In this document: positions 23,352 to 31,080 of the stretch, piece after piece
Layout: each line of letters begins with the position of its first letter
Numbering within the stretch: position 1 is the stretch's first letter
Assembly: GCA_002551355.1 (NCBI GenBank)
Contig: NTHE01000076.1
Coordinates: forward strand, 1 to 34,610
DNA: 34,610 nucleotides
Direction: 5' to 3'
DNA from: Streptomyces sp. man185
GTDB lineage: Bacteria; Actinomycetota; Actinomycetes; Streptomycetales; Streptomycetaceae
Notes under the pieces: generated by a model
The model's input: only the letters and a program-made list of their open reading frames with translations
Told to the model about the DNA's origin: nothing
Database searches by the model: none
Translations under genes and position numbers: made by a program

Positions 23352-24652
23352 TGGAACTCGGGTCCTTCCGTCGTCGTCGTGTCGCGCCCGGACCGGGTGC
23401 CGCGCTGGAACGCGCCCAGTCGGGAGGCGGTCTCCTCGTTGCTGCGGACGGGCTGCGGTTCGGTCGAGGGCACCGCGGAGACCGGGCTCTTGCGACGACG
23501 CTTCGGCAGCCCGCCGGCGGTGGTGGTGATCTGGGCCAGCGGCTGGGTCGCGGTGTCCGGCTGGGGGGTGGGCGGGAAGAGCGGGGTGGGCGCCGGGGCC
23601 TGTGCCTGGGGCTGAGCCTGGATCTGGGGCTGGAACTGCCCTCCGGTCTGCCACTGGTCCGGCTGCCGGCCCTGCGGCACCGGGGCGAAGGCCGCTTCGG
23701 GTGCTTCATGCGCTTCGGGTGCTTCGGCCGGCGCGGCCATGGGCGGCGCCTCCGTGGTGAGCAGTTCGTCGGGGATGAGGACCACCGCGCGTACGCCTCC
23801 ATAGGGGGAAACGGAGTCCACCGAGACCCGGAAGCCGTAGCGGGCGGCGAGCATCCCGGAGACGGCGAACCCGAACTGCGGCGGAATGCCGAGGCTGGAG
23901 ACGCTGATCGCGGCCTGGGGGGAGAGGAGGGCCGCCGCGCGGTCCTTCTCCTCCTGGCCCATGCCGAGACCGGCGTCGTCGACGATGAGGCAGACCCCCG
24001 TCGGCACGGCCTGGATGTTGATCTCCACCGGGGTGCCGGGGGCGGAGTAGTTCGTGGCGTTGGCGAGCAGCTCGGCGAGGACCACGGCGACCGGCTCGAC
24101 CGCGCGGCTGACGACGGAGAAGTTCACCTGGCCGTTGACCCGGACCCGGTCGAAGTGCCGGATACGGCCCTGGGCGCTGCGGGCCACGTCGAAGACGGAG
24201 GCCACGGTCTCGCGCCGGCCGAGCCAGCCGCCGCAGAGCACGGCGATGCCCTGGGCGCGCCGGCCGAACTGGCTGTTGGCGTGGTCCATGGCCATCAGGT
24301 CGGCCAGGATCCCGGGATCGTCGCCGTACTTGCGCTGGGCCTTCTCGATCACGACCTGCTGCTCGTCGGCGAGGCCCTGGAGGGTGCGGACGGCGGCCTT
24401 GAGGACGGCCTTCGTCTCCTCCTCGGCGTCCTTGCGGACCTCCGCGAGCTCGGCGGACTGACGTTGGAGCAGCGTGTTGTGGACGACGTGGAGCTCGTCC
24501 CGCTGGTGCAGGAGGGCGTCGCGCTCCTGGCGCAGCTCGGCGTGGTTTCTGCGCAGCTTGACGTTGGTCGCGCGAGCGCGAAGAACCGCACCCACGGCGA
24601 CCAGGGCTACGACAACCAGCGCCCAGATGACAGGGCCCTGTGGAAATGTCAT
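23348..24652 (-). CDS. cvnA: Conservon sensor-kinase-like protein CvnA
   Basis: ATG 24652 (434 aa), with GAAGTGAG just upstream, is preferred; an ATG seven codons earlier has no ribosome site. One membrane helix (residues 7-25) is followed by a long coiled coil (about 30-105). A degenerate dimerisation region (DHANSQFGRRAQG, with His124) and a GHKL ATPase fold come next: N-box ELLANATNYS (194-203), DDAGLGM (225-231) and a GFAVSGMLAARYG G2 region. The last 130 residues are Pro/Gln/Ala-rich and disordered (EAPEAHEAPEAA, QIQAQPQAQAPAP). No extracellular domain exists, so the signal must be intramembrane or cytoplasmic. It would phosphorylate or allosterically drive the CvnB-C-D complex; no response regulator is nearby, as is usual for conservons. 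Confidence 0.95.
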   Translation of the reverse strand: MTFPQGPVIWALVVVALVAVGAVLRARATNVKLRRNHAELRQERDALLHQRDELHVVHNTLLQRQSAELAEVRKDAEEETKAVLKAAVRTLQGLADEQQVVIEKAQRKYGDDPGILADLMAMDHANSQFGRRAQGIAVLCGGWLGRRETVASVFDVARSAQGRIRHFDRVRVNGQVNFSVVSRAVEPVAVVLAELLANATNYSAPGTPVEINIQAVPTGVCLIVDDAGLGMGQEEKDRAAALLSPQAAISVSSLGIPPQFGFAVSGMLAARYGFRVSVDSVSPYGGVRAVVLIPDELLTTEAPPMAAPAEAPEAHEAPEAAFAPVPQGRQPDQWQTGGQFQPQIQAQPQAQAPAPTPLFPPTPQPDTATQPLAQITTTAGGLPKRRRKSPVSAVPSTEPQPVRSNEETASRLGAFQRGTRSGRDTTTTEGPEFQ

Positions 24653-24824
24653 GAGACTCACTTCAAGTGCCATGGCGGAAACGGCTTGACACCCCGTCAG
24701 GCGGCACGCGGCCGGGGCTCGTTCGCCACGACCGTGCGCCGCTTCGGGAGGTGCCCCTCCGAAGGTGGGGCCGAGGAATCCATTCCTCCCGGAATGCCCC
24801 CATACGCCATCAGCCCACTGGAAG

Positions 24825-24837
24825 TAAGATGATCTTA
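24825..24837. promoter_or_regulatory. 13-bp palindrome over the cvnA -10 region
   Basis: TAAGAT-G-ATCTTA is a perfect inverted repeat around a central base in otherwise GC-rich DNA. It overlaps the proposed -10 box and start of transcription, a classical repressor position. Confidence 0.5.
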
Positions 24838-24863
24838 TCACCGGCCACGCGACGAGAAGTCAA
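24834..24863 (-). promoter_or_regulatory. Promoter of the conservon
   Basis: On the minus strand, TTGACT (24863-24858) and GATAAG (24839-24834) are separated by 18 bases, close to the HrdB-type consensus. Transcription would begin near 24827 and give a leader of about 175 bases before cvnA. Confidence 0.6.
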
Positions 24864-24963
24864 GGCCGCCACGCCCGTTGCCACTTGACGCAGAATGTTC
24901 ACGTTGCGGAGATGTGGAGAAGGGTGTTCCGGCCCGACTCTCTTCATGCGGTGCGGAGTTGGA

Positions 24964-24987
24964 GACCCGGAAGCGCGCCTCCGGGTC
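24964..24987 (-). terminator. Hairpin terminator after the LacI-family gene
   Basis: GACCCGGA (24964-24971) and TCCGGGTC (24980-24987) flank an eight-base loop, 20 bases after the stop codon of the LacI-family gene and before the conservon promoter. Confidence 0.65.
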
Positions 24988-25007
24988 CCTTCCCGGTGCG
25001 CGGTGGA

Positions 25008-26018
25008 TCAGCCCGGCGCACCGGTGGACGCCCGGGTCTCCAGCGACCAGGCGTGGCGGCGGACGGTGTCGGGGGCCGCGCGGTCCGCGAGGATGTCGCA
25101 GAGCAGCTCGGCGCAGGCGCGCCCGTACGCGGCCGGGCGCAGGTCGACGGCGGTGACGGGCGGCTCGGCGCCTCGGGTGGCGGGGCCGTCGACGCAGGAC
25201 GCGACGAGCAGGCGGGGCCCGGGAGCGCCCACCTGCCGGCCGAGGGCGGCCGCCGCGCGCAGGACGCCGGGGGCGGAGCCGTCGGGGGCGCAGATCACCG
25301 CGTCGACCGAGGGGTCCTCGGTGAGCAGCGCCCGGGTGGTCTCCTCGGCCTCCGCCGGGGTCGCCGCGAACGGCACGGTCCGCAGCGCCACCTCCACCCC
25401 GTGGTCCCGCCCCCAGGACCGGGCCGTCGCGCGCAGGGCGGTCGCCCAGGCGGAGGAGCCGGCCGGGGCCAGCAGCGCGGGGCGGCGGGCGCCGCGCTGG
25501 GTGACATGGTCGAGGAGGGTGGTGAGCGAGGCGGCGTTGTCGCAGACCACGGCGCCGCTGGGGCGGGTGGCCGGGCCGAGGTAGCGCTCGCCGGTCACCA
25601 CCGGGACGCCCGCGTCGAGCAGCCCGGGCACCGCGCTGTCACCCGCCTCCGGGTCGATCACCAGCAGCCCGTCGACGCGCGAGGCGATCCGGCCGCCCGC
25701 CGCCCCCGAGGGGGCGAGCAGCACCATGTCGAGCCCGTCCTCCTGGGCGCGCTTCACCGCCCCGAAGGCGAGGTTCATGTAGTAGTCCAGCCGGGTCGCG
25801 GTCGCCGGCAGATGCAGGCCGACGGCCCCGGTGCTGGCGCGGCGCAGCCGCCGGGCGGCGCTGTTGGGGCGGTAGCCGAGCTCCTCCGCCACCGAGCGGA
25901 CCCGGTCCCGGGTGGTCTCGGCGACCCGTCCCGAGCCCTGGAGCGCGTCCGACGCGGTGCTTTTGGAGACCCCGGCGGCGCGGGCCACGTCGAGCAGGGT
26001 CACGGTCCGGGAGGTCAC
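25008..26018 (-). CDS. LacI-family transcriptional regulator
   Basis: GTG 26018 (336 aa) starts the usual LacI headpiece: VTLLDVARAAGVSKSTASDALQGSGRVAETTRDRV, with hinge helix NSAARRLRRASTGAVGL. A periplasmic-binding-protein-like effector domain follows (about 65-330), with blocks such as SRVDGLLVIDPEAGD and DPSVDAVICAPDGSAPGVL. The start has no strong ribosome site; 140 upstream codons of open frame cover the operators and the nitrilase start and are not coding. The regulator faces a nitrilase gene across a region with two identical palindromes, so it most likely represses that gene and itself. The inducer is unknown; a small amide or polyamine derivative is possible given the neighbour. Confidence 0.93.
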   Translation of the reverse strand: MTSRTVTLLDVARAAGVSKSTASDALQGSGRVAETTRDRVRSVAEELGYRPNSAARRLRRASTGAVGLHLPATATRLDYYMNLAFGAVKRAQEDGLDMVLLAPSGAAGGRIASRVDGLLVIDPEAGDSAVPGLLDAGVPVVTGERYLGPATRPSGAVVCDNAASLTTLLDHVTQRGARRPALLAPAGSSAWATALRATARSWGRDHGVEVALRTVPFAATPAEAEETTRALLTEDPSVDAVICAPDGSAPGVLRAAAALGRQVGAPGPRLLVASCVDGPATRGAEPPVTAVDLRPAAYGRACAELLCDILADRAAPDTVRRHAWSLETRASTGAPG

Positions 26019-26060
26019 GGGGGTGAAGTCTAGACGCCCGGCGAGGGGTGGGGCGGAGGG

Positions 26061-26089
26061 TTGCCGGAACGTTCCGGCAGGGTTAGATT
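26061..26089 (+). promoter_or_regulatory. Promoter of the nitrilase gene
   Basis: TTGCCG (26061-26066), a 17-base spacer, and TAGATT (26084-26089) form a good Streptomyces vegetative promoter. The start point would be about 26096, giving a leader near 60 bases. The -35 box overlaps the first palindrome. Confidence 0.65.
26062..26079. promoter_or_regulatory. LacI-type operator 1
   Basis: TGCCGGAACGTTCCGGCA is a perfect 18-bp palindrome with the central CG step typical of LacI-family sites. It covers the -35 region of the nitrilase promoter. Confidence 0.85.
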
Positions 26090-26098
26090 CGATCCCGG

Positions 26099-26116
26099 TG
26101 CCGGAACGTTCCGGCA
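26099..26116. promoter_or_regulatory. LacI-type operator 2
   Basis: An identical copy of operator 1, with centres 37 bases apart, starts just downstream of the predicted nitrilase transcription start. On the other strand TTGCCG (26117-26112) at its edge could serve as -35 of the lacI-type gene, so the arrangement is nearly symmetrical. Confidence 0.85.
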
Positions 26117-26157
26117 ATCCCCCGTCCCCGCCCCGCCCCACGCCCCTGGAACTGGTC

Positions 26158-27102
26158 ATGCGTCTGATCACCGCGTACAACCCCCCCGCCTCCCCAACCC
26201 GGACCCGCCCCGCCGAGCGCGCTCCCCTGCGCGTCGCGGCCGTCCAACAGCGCTGGCACCGCGACCCGGACGAGCACCGCGCCGCCCTGCTGGAGGGCGT
26301 CCGGCTCGCGGCGGCGGAGGGCGCCCGGGTGGTCTGCCTCCAGGAGCTGACGCTCTCGCCGTACTTCGCGGTCGTGCGCCGCGCCGACCACCCCGAGCCC
26401 GCCGGACCGGAGGAGCTGCTGGCCGGCCCCACCTTCACGTTCGCCGCCGAGGCCGCCCGCGAGCACGGGGTGTACGTGCACGCGTCGCTGTACGAGAAGG
26501 CCCCCGCCCCCGGCGGCGAGGACGACGGCCTCGGCTACAACACCGCGATCCTCGTCGCCCCCGACGGCACCCTCGCCCAGCGCACCCGCAAGACCCACAT
26601 CCCGGTGACCGAGGGCTATTACGAGGACGACTGGTTCCGGGCCGGACCGGCCGGCGACGACGCCTTCCCGCTGGTCGAGGTCGACGAGGCCCGCTTCGGT
26701 CTGCCGACCTGCTGGGACCAGTGGTTCCCGGAGCTGGCCCGCGCCTACTCCCTCGCCGGGGCCGACGTCCTCGTCTACCCGACCGCCATCGGCTCCGAGC
26801 CCGGCTTCCCCGGCTTCGACTCCCAGCCGCTCTGGCAGAAGGTGATCACCGGCAACGCCATCGCCAACGCCACCTTCATGATCGTCCCGAACCGCATCGG
26901 CGCCGAGAACGGCCTCACCTTCTACGGCAGCTCCTTCATCGTGGACCCGTACGGCCGCGTCCTGGCCCAGGCCCCCCGCGACGAGCCCGCCGTCCTGGTC
27001 GCCGACCTCGACCTCGACGCCCGCCGCGACTGGCTGGAGCTGTTCCCCTTCCTCACCACCCGCCGCCCCGACGCGTACGGCCCGCTCACCGAGACCCGCT
27101 GA
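26158..27102 (+). CDS. Nitrilase-superfamily amidase, N-carbamoylputrescine amidase-like
   Basis: ATG 26158 (314 aa) starts just before the conserved fold; the upstream open frame passes through both operators and is not coding. The catalytic triad is visible: Glu63 in CLQELTLSPYF, Lys145 in TRKTHIPVTEGYYE, and Cys185 in PTCWDQWFPELARAYSLAGAD. The CWDQWFPE form is typical of N-carbamoylputrescine amidase (AguB) rather than of aromatic nitrilases. AguB splits N-carbamoylputrescine to putrescine, ammonia and carbon dioxide in arginine/agmatine use. No agmatine deiminase is in the window, so substrate is unproven and beta-ureidopropionase-like activity remains possible. Expression is probably under the divergent LacI-family regulator. 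Confidence 0.92.
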   Translation: MRLITAYNPPASPTRTRPAERAPLRVAAVQQRWHRDPDEHRAALLEGVRLAAAEGARVVCLQELTLSPYFAVVRRADHPEPAGPEELLAGPTFTFAAEAAREHGVYVHASLYEKAPAPGGEDDGLGYNTAILVAPDGTLAQRTRKTHIPVTEGYYEDDWFRAGPAGDDAFPLVEVDEARFGLPTCWDQWFPELARAYSLAGADVLVYPTAIGSEPGFPGFDSQPLWQKVITGNAIANATFMIVPNRIGAENGLTFYGSSFIVDPYGRVLAQAPRDEPAVLVADLDLDARRDWLELFPFLTTRRPDAYGPLTETR

Positions 27103-27124
27103 GGGAGGGAGAGCACCGCAGGGG

Positions 27125-28336
27125 TCAACCCGTCTTCGCGTAACGGCTCGCGGGCCGGGCCAGGCCCAGGTGTTCGCGGAGCGTCGTCGCCCCGTACGCC
27201 GTCCGGAACGCGCCGCGCCGCTGGAGCTCCGGCACCAGGCCGCGCGTGATCGCGGCGAGGTCGTGCGGCAGGACGCCCGGGCGGAGCCGGAAGCCGTCGA
27301 GCCCGGCGGTACGCCAGTCCAGCAGCAGGTCGGCCAGGCCGCCGGGCGTTCCGGTGAAGATCGCGGCGTCGGAGGCGAGCCGGGCCCCGGCCCACGCGTC
27401 CAGGCGCTCCTTGCGGCGCTCGGCCTCGCCCGGCTTCTCGTCCAGGAGGACCACCAGATCGGCGAACCGCAGGAGCGGCCGCTCCCGTACGTCACGGCCG
27501 GTCCGCTCCACCGCCGTGGCGACCTCCGCGAGGACCGCCACGGCCTCCGCCCGGTCGTGCGGCGTGAGGTGCACGACGTCCGAGGCCAGCGCCGCGAACA
27601 TGTACGGCACCGAGGCGTGCGCCAGGCTCACCACCGGCGGCGCGCCCTGCGGTGAACGCGGCGTGATCGAGGGGCCCTTGACGGAGAAGTGCGTGCCCTC
27701 GAAGTCGATGTGGTGCACCTTGTCGCGGTCCAGGAAGCGGCCCGTGGCCGCGTCCCGTATCTCCGCGTCGTCCTCCCAGCTGTCCCACAGCCGCCGCACC
27801 GCCTCCACCGCTTCCGCGCCCTCCGAGAACAGCCCGCTCAGCCGGGCGGCGATCAGCTCCGGGTCGGTCACGTCGTCGTCGGTGAGCTGCGGGGTCGTCC
27901 GGCGGCCGAAGTGCCGGGCGTCGGCGGAACGGGAGGAGATCTGCGGCCGCCACCCCGCCCGGCCCCTGCTCGCGTGGTCGAGCGTGCCGATGCCGATGCC
28001 GACGTGGAACGGCTCGGTGTGCGTGACGTTCGTGGTCGGGACCAGCCCGATGCGGGTGGTGAGCGGCGCGAGGTGGGCCGCGAGCAGCACCGCGTCCACG
28101 CTTCCCCGGACCTGGTCGGTGCGGTCGTCGGGCCGGTGGAAGGCGGCGGACTGGAGGCCGGGGGCGTCCTCGAAGGTGACGTAGTCGAGCAGCCCGCGCT
28201 CGGCCTCGGCGACCAGACCGGCCCAGTACGCGGCGGACAGCAGCTCTCCGGGCCGGGCCCCGGCGGCCCGCCACGCCGCCGGATGCCAGCCGGCGCCGTC
28301 GAGCGCGACGGCGAGATGCAGGGGGGTGCCGGTCAT
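27125..28336 (-). CDS. LLM-class flavin-dependent monooxygenase (second of pair)
   Basis: The ATG at 28336 overlaps the stop of the upstream monooxygenase (ATGA), giving 403 residues. The protein has a bacterial-luciferase-like barrel: LHLAVALDGAGWHP, LLDYVTFEDAPGL, LTTRIGLVPTTNVTHTEPFHVGIGIGTLDHASRGRAGW, EAVRRLWDSWEDDAE and a C-terminal TTLREHLGL tail matching its partner. Enzymes of this class use reduced FMN or F420 and oxygen to attack sulfonates, chelators, alkanes or polyketides. The residues that would indicate which cofactor is used are not recognisable by eye. Together with the upstream monooxygenase and MFS protein it forms a three-gene translationally coupled unit. Confidence 0.92.
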   Translation of the reverse strand: MTGTPLHLAVALDGAGWHPAAWRAAGARPGELLSAAYWAGLVAEAERGLLDYVTFEDAPGLQSAAFHRPDDRTDQVRGSVDAVLLAAHLAPLTTRIGLVPTTNVTHTEPFHVGIGIGTLDHASRGRAGWRPQISSRSADARHFGRRTTPQLTDDDVTDPELIAARLSGLFSEGAEAVEAVRRLWDSWEDDAEIRDAATGRFLDRDKVHHIDFEGTHFSVKGPSITPRSPQGAPPVVSLAHASVPYMFAALASDVVHLTPHDRAEAVAVLAEVATAVERTGRDVRERPLLRFADLVVLLDEKPGEAERRKERLDAWAGARLASDAAIFTGTPGGLADLLLDWRTAGLDGFRLRPGVLPHDLAAITRGLVPELQRRGAFRTAYGATTLREHLGLARPASRYAKTG

Positions 28337-29736
28337 CCGAGGCTCTCCTTCTTGTCGTTCGCGGATCGCCGGGACGCGCCGGCGGGGATGCCGAGGTGGT
28401 CGCGCAGCGTCGTTCCCGTGTAGTCCTCGCGGAACACGCCCTTCTCCTGGAGCAGCGGCACCACCCGGTCCACCACGTCGTCCAGGCCGCCGGGCGTCAG
28501 ATGCGGTACGAGGACGAAGCCGTCTGCGCCCTCCGTCCGAACGAAGTGGTCGATGGCGTCCGCGACCGTGCGCGGACTGCCGACGAACGTCGGTCGGCCG
28601 CCGACCTCGATGATCAGCTCCCTTATGGAAAGGCCCCGTTCCTCGGCGAGCTTGCGCCACTGCCGTGCTGTCTCGGCCCGCCCCCTGCGGAACACCGAGT
28701 GCCCCTTCAGGACGTGCGCGTCGGCCTCCGGCTCGATGTCGGGCAGCGGCCCGTCCGGGTCGTGGCCGGACAGGTCGCGGCCCCAGACGGCCTCCATGTG
28801 GGCGATGGCGGTCTGCGGGCTCACCAGGTCGCGGCTGATCTCCTGCGCGTACGCCGCAGCCTCCTCGTCGGTGTCGGCGACGACCGCGTTGGCGGTGGGC
28901 AGGATCTTCAGGTCGTCCGGCGCCCGCCCGTACCGGGCCAGCCGCCGCTTCACGTCCCGGTAGAAGGCCCGGGCCGCGTCGAGCCGGTTGTGCTTGCTGA
29001 AGATGACGTCCGCCTCGGACGCGGCGAACTCGCGCCCCGCGTCGGACTCGCCGGACTGGATGACGACCGGGTGCCCCTGCGGTCCCGGCGGGGTGGTGAA
29101 CCGGCCCGCGATGTCGAAGTGCCGCCCGTGGTGGGCGAACCGGCCCGCTCCGGCCCGTACGAACTCGCCCGCCGCCGCGTCGGCGCGCAGGTCGCCGTCC
29201 GACCAGCTGTCCCACAACGTACGGGCCACGGACAGGAACTCGGCGGCCCGGGTGTACCGGTCGCCCTCCGGCAGGAAGCCGCCGCGGCGGAAGTTCTCGC
29301 CGGTGAACGCGTCGTAGCTGGTGACCACGTTCCAGGCGGCCCGCCCGCCGCTGAGGTGGTCGAGGGTCGCGAACCGGCGCGCCACCTCGTACGGCTCGTT
29401 GAAGGTCGCGTTGACCGTGGCGGCGAGCCCCAGGCGGGTGGTGACGGCGGCCAGCGCGCCGAGCACGGTGAGGTTCTCCGGCCGGCCCGCGATGTCCAGG
29501 TCGTAGATCCGCCCCCGGTGTTCGCGCAGCCGCAGCCCCTCGGCGAGGAAGAAGAAGTCGAACTTTCCGCGTTCGACGGTCTGCGCGAGCCGGATGAAGG
29601 AGTCGATCGCGATCTGGCTCTCGGACCGGGGATCCGACCAGACGGTCACGTTGTGGATGCCGGGCAGCTGAGCCGCCAGGTGAACCTGCCTGGGGCGGTG
29701 TGGCTGTCCGGTGGGGTGCGTCTGCCTTCTGCTCAT
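28333..29736 (-). CDS. NtaA/SnaA/DszA-family flavin monooxygenase
   Basis: The ATG at 29736 overlaps the MFS stop as ATGA; the protein is 467 residues. It is closest in pattern to NtaA/SnaA/DszA: VHLAAQLPGIHNVTVW, FDFFFLAEGLRLREH, LAAVTTRLGLAATVNATFNEPYEVARRFATLDHLSGGRAAWNVVTS, ENFRRGGFLPEGDRYTRAAEF and GPQGHPVVIQSGESDAGREFAA. Family members use FMNH2 supplied by a separate reductase to oxidise nitrilotriacetate, pristinamycin IIB or dibenzothiophene sulfone. No flavin reductase gene is in the window. The N-terminal stretch (MSRRQTHPTGQPHRPRQ) is basic and probably flexible. Confidence 0.93.
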   Translation of the reverse strand: MSRRQTHPTGQPHRPRQVHLAAQLPGIHNVTVWSDPRSESQIAIDSFIRLAQTVERGKFDFFFLAEGLRLREHRGRIYDLDIAGRPENLTVLGALAAVTTRLGLAATVNATFNEPYEVARRFATLDHLSGGRAAWNVVTSYDAFTGENFRRGGFLPEGDRYTRAAEFLSVARTLWDSWSDGDLRADAAAGEFVRAGAGRFAHHGRHFDIAGRFTTPPGPQGHPVVIQSGESDAGREFAASEADVIFSKHNRLDAARAFYRDVKRRLARYGRAPDDLKILPTANAVVADTDEEAAAYAQEISRDLVSPQTAIAHMEAVWGRDLSGHDPDGPLPDIEPEADAHVLKGHSVFRRGRAETARQWRKLAEERGLSIRELIIEVGGRPTFVGSPRTVADAIDHFVRTEGADGFVLVPHLTPGGLDDVVDRVVPLLQEKGVFREDYTGTTLRDHLGIPAGASRRSANDKKESLG

Positions 29737-31013
29737 GCCCGGCCCTCGCTTCCGCTTTCGGGCGTGGCGGCGATGGCGTTCCGCCGGGCGGGGAAGCCCG
29801 CGCCACGGGCGTACAGCACGACCGCGAGCACCGGCAGCAGGAGCAGCAGGACGGTCCAGGGGAAGGACTCGCTGCCGACGGCGTCGAGGAGGATCCCGCC
29901 GACGATGCCGCCGGCCGCCATGGCGGCGTTCCAGAGCGTGACCAGCATCGCCTGGGCCGCGTCGGCGGACGCTCCGCCCGCGTCGCCCACGGCGGTCTGG
30001 AGCAGGGTGGGCATCCCGCCCCAGCCCAGGCCCCACAGCACGGCGGCGGCGTAGACGAGCGCGGTGGTGTCGGAGAGTACGGCCAGGAGGGCCGCTGCGA
30101 CGGCGACCAGCAGCGCGCCCGCGACGGTGAGACCGCGCAGCCGGTCGTGGATCAGGGCCCCGGTGATCCAGATGCTCGCCAGCGAGGCGGCGCCGAAGAC
30201 GAGGAGGATCAGCCCGGTGGAGCCGCCCAGGCCGAGGTCGTCGAGGTACGCGGCGATGTACGCGTACAGGATGGTGTGGGCCAGGACGAAGACCAGCGTC
30301 ACGAACAGGACCGGGCTCACCCCCGGGATGCGCAGCGTCCGCAGCATCCTGGGCCGCTCGCCGCGCCCCTGTCCGGCGAAGTCCGGCACGGCCGCGGCGA
30401 TCCACAGCAGGAGCAGCACGGTGAGCCCGGTCATGGCGAGGAACGCCACGCGCCAGCCGAGCGCGTCGCCGAGGAAGGTCCCGGCGGGCACGCCGAGGGA
30501 CAGGGCCACCGGGATCCCCGCCATGGCGACGGCGATGGCCTTGCCCTGGAGGTGGACGGGGGCCATCCGCCGCGCGTACCCGGCGAGCAGCGCCCAGGCC
30601 AGACCGGCCGCGACTCCGGCGAGGAACCGCGCGGCCATCGTCAGTTCGTAGACGGACGACAGGGCGGTGACGGTGTTGGCCAGGGCGAAGCCGCCCATCG
30701 CGGCGAGCAGCAGCCGCTTGCGCCGCCAGCCGGCGGTGGCCGCGGTGAGCGGGATCGCGGTGAGGGCGGTGCCGATCGCGTAGACCGTGACCGTCTGCCC
30801 GGTCGCGGACTCGCTCGCCCGGAGATCCGCGCTCATCGCGGGGAGCAGGCCTGCGGGCAGGGTCTCGGTGAGGCTGGTGATGAAGACGGCGGTGGCGAGG
30901 GCCAGCAGGGCGAGGAGGGGGAGTCTCTGCTGCCCCTGCCCCTGCCCCTGCCCGCTGCTCCGGGGCTCGGGCGCCACGGGGGCGGTGGCGGTGGTGTCGG
31001 GTGCGGTGCTCAT
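29733..31013 (-). CDS. MFS transporter, DHA1/AraJ-like
   Basis: ATG 31013 (426 aa) has AGGAG eight bases upstream; seventeen earlier codons are disregarded. Twelve membrane segments are readable. LLALLALATAVFITSLTETLPAGLLPAMSADL starts the first, and the loop-2/3 motif reads AATAGWRRKRLLLAAMGGF. The pattern resembles AraJ/YdhP-type DHA1 exporters of sugars, drugs or small metabolites. A short cytoplasmic Gly-Gln repeat (GQGQGQGQQ) before the first helix comes from a six-base DNA repeat near 30937-30955. It is the first gene of the coupled operon with the two flavin monooxygenases, suggesting uptake of their substrate or export of the product. Confidence 0.92.
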   Translation of the reverse strand: MSTAPDTTATAPVAPEPRSSGQGQGQGQQRLPLLALLALATAVFITSLTETLPAGLLPAMSADLRASESATGQTVTVYAIGTALTAIPLTAATAGWRRKRLLLAAMGGFALANTVTALSSVYELTMAARFLAGVAAGLAWALLAGYARRMAPVHLQGKAIAVAMAGIPVALSLGVPAGTFLGDALGWRVAFLAMTGLTVLLLLWIAAAVPDFAGQGRGERPRMLRTLRIPGVSPVLFVTLVFVLAHTILYAYIAAYLDDLGLGGSTGLILLVFGAASLASIWITGALIHDRLRGLTVAGALLVAVAAALLAVLSDTTALVYAAAVLWGLGWGGMPTLLQTAVGDAGGASADAAQAMLVTLWNAAMAAGGIVGGILLDAVGSESFPWTVLLLLLPVLAVVLYARGAGFPARRNAIAATPESGSEGRA

Positions 31014-31080
31014 GGGGTCTGCTCCTGGTCTCCCGGTACGTGGTTGGCCTCGACGGGCGGGCACGACTGTGCGCCGGAGG

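Larger units (their letters stand above)
24653..24963. other. cvnA leader and upstream region
   Basis: There is no gene in this stretch. It holds the conservon promoter (24834-24863), a 13-bp palindrome at 24825-24837, and a leader of about 175 bases. In the leader are GAGGAAT-CC-ATTCCTC (24773-24788) and a small GGAGG/CCTCC stem near 24747-24760. Bases beyond 24890 show nothing notable until the LacI-gene terminator. Confidence 0.6.

Noticed and set aside
24653..25007. Small genes in the region before cvnA
   Set aside because: Short open frames here lack ribosome sites and codon bias; the region instead shows promoter, palindromes and a terminator.
30937..30960. CCCTGC repeat as a CRISPR or regulatory array
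   Set aside because: It is a six-base coding repeat giving Gly-Gln residues at the N-terminus of the MFS protein, with no spacers.
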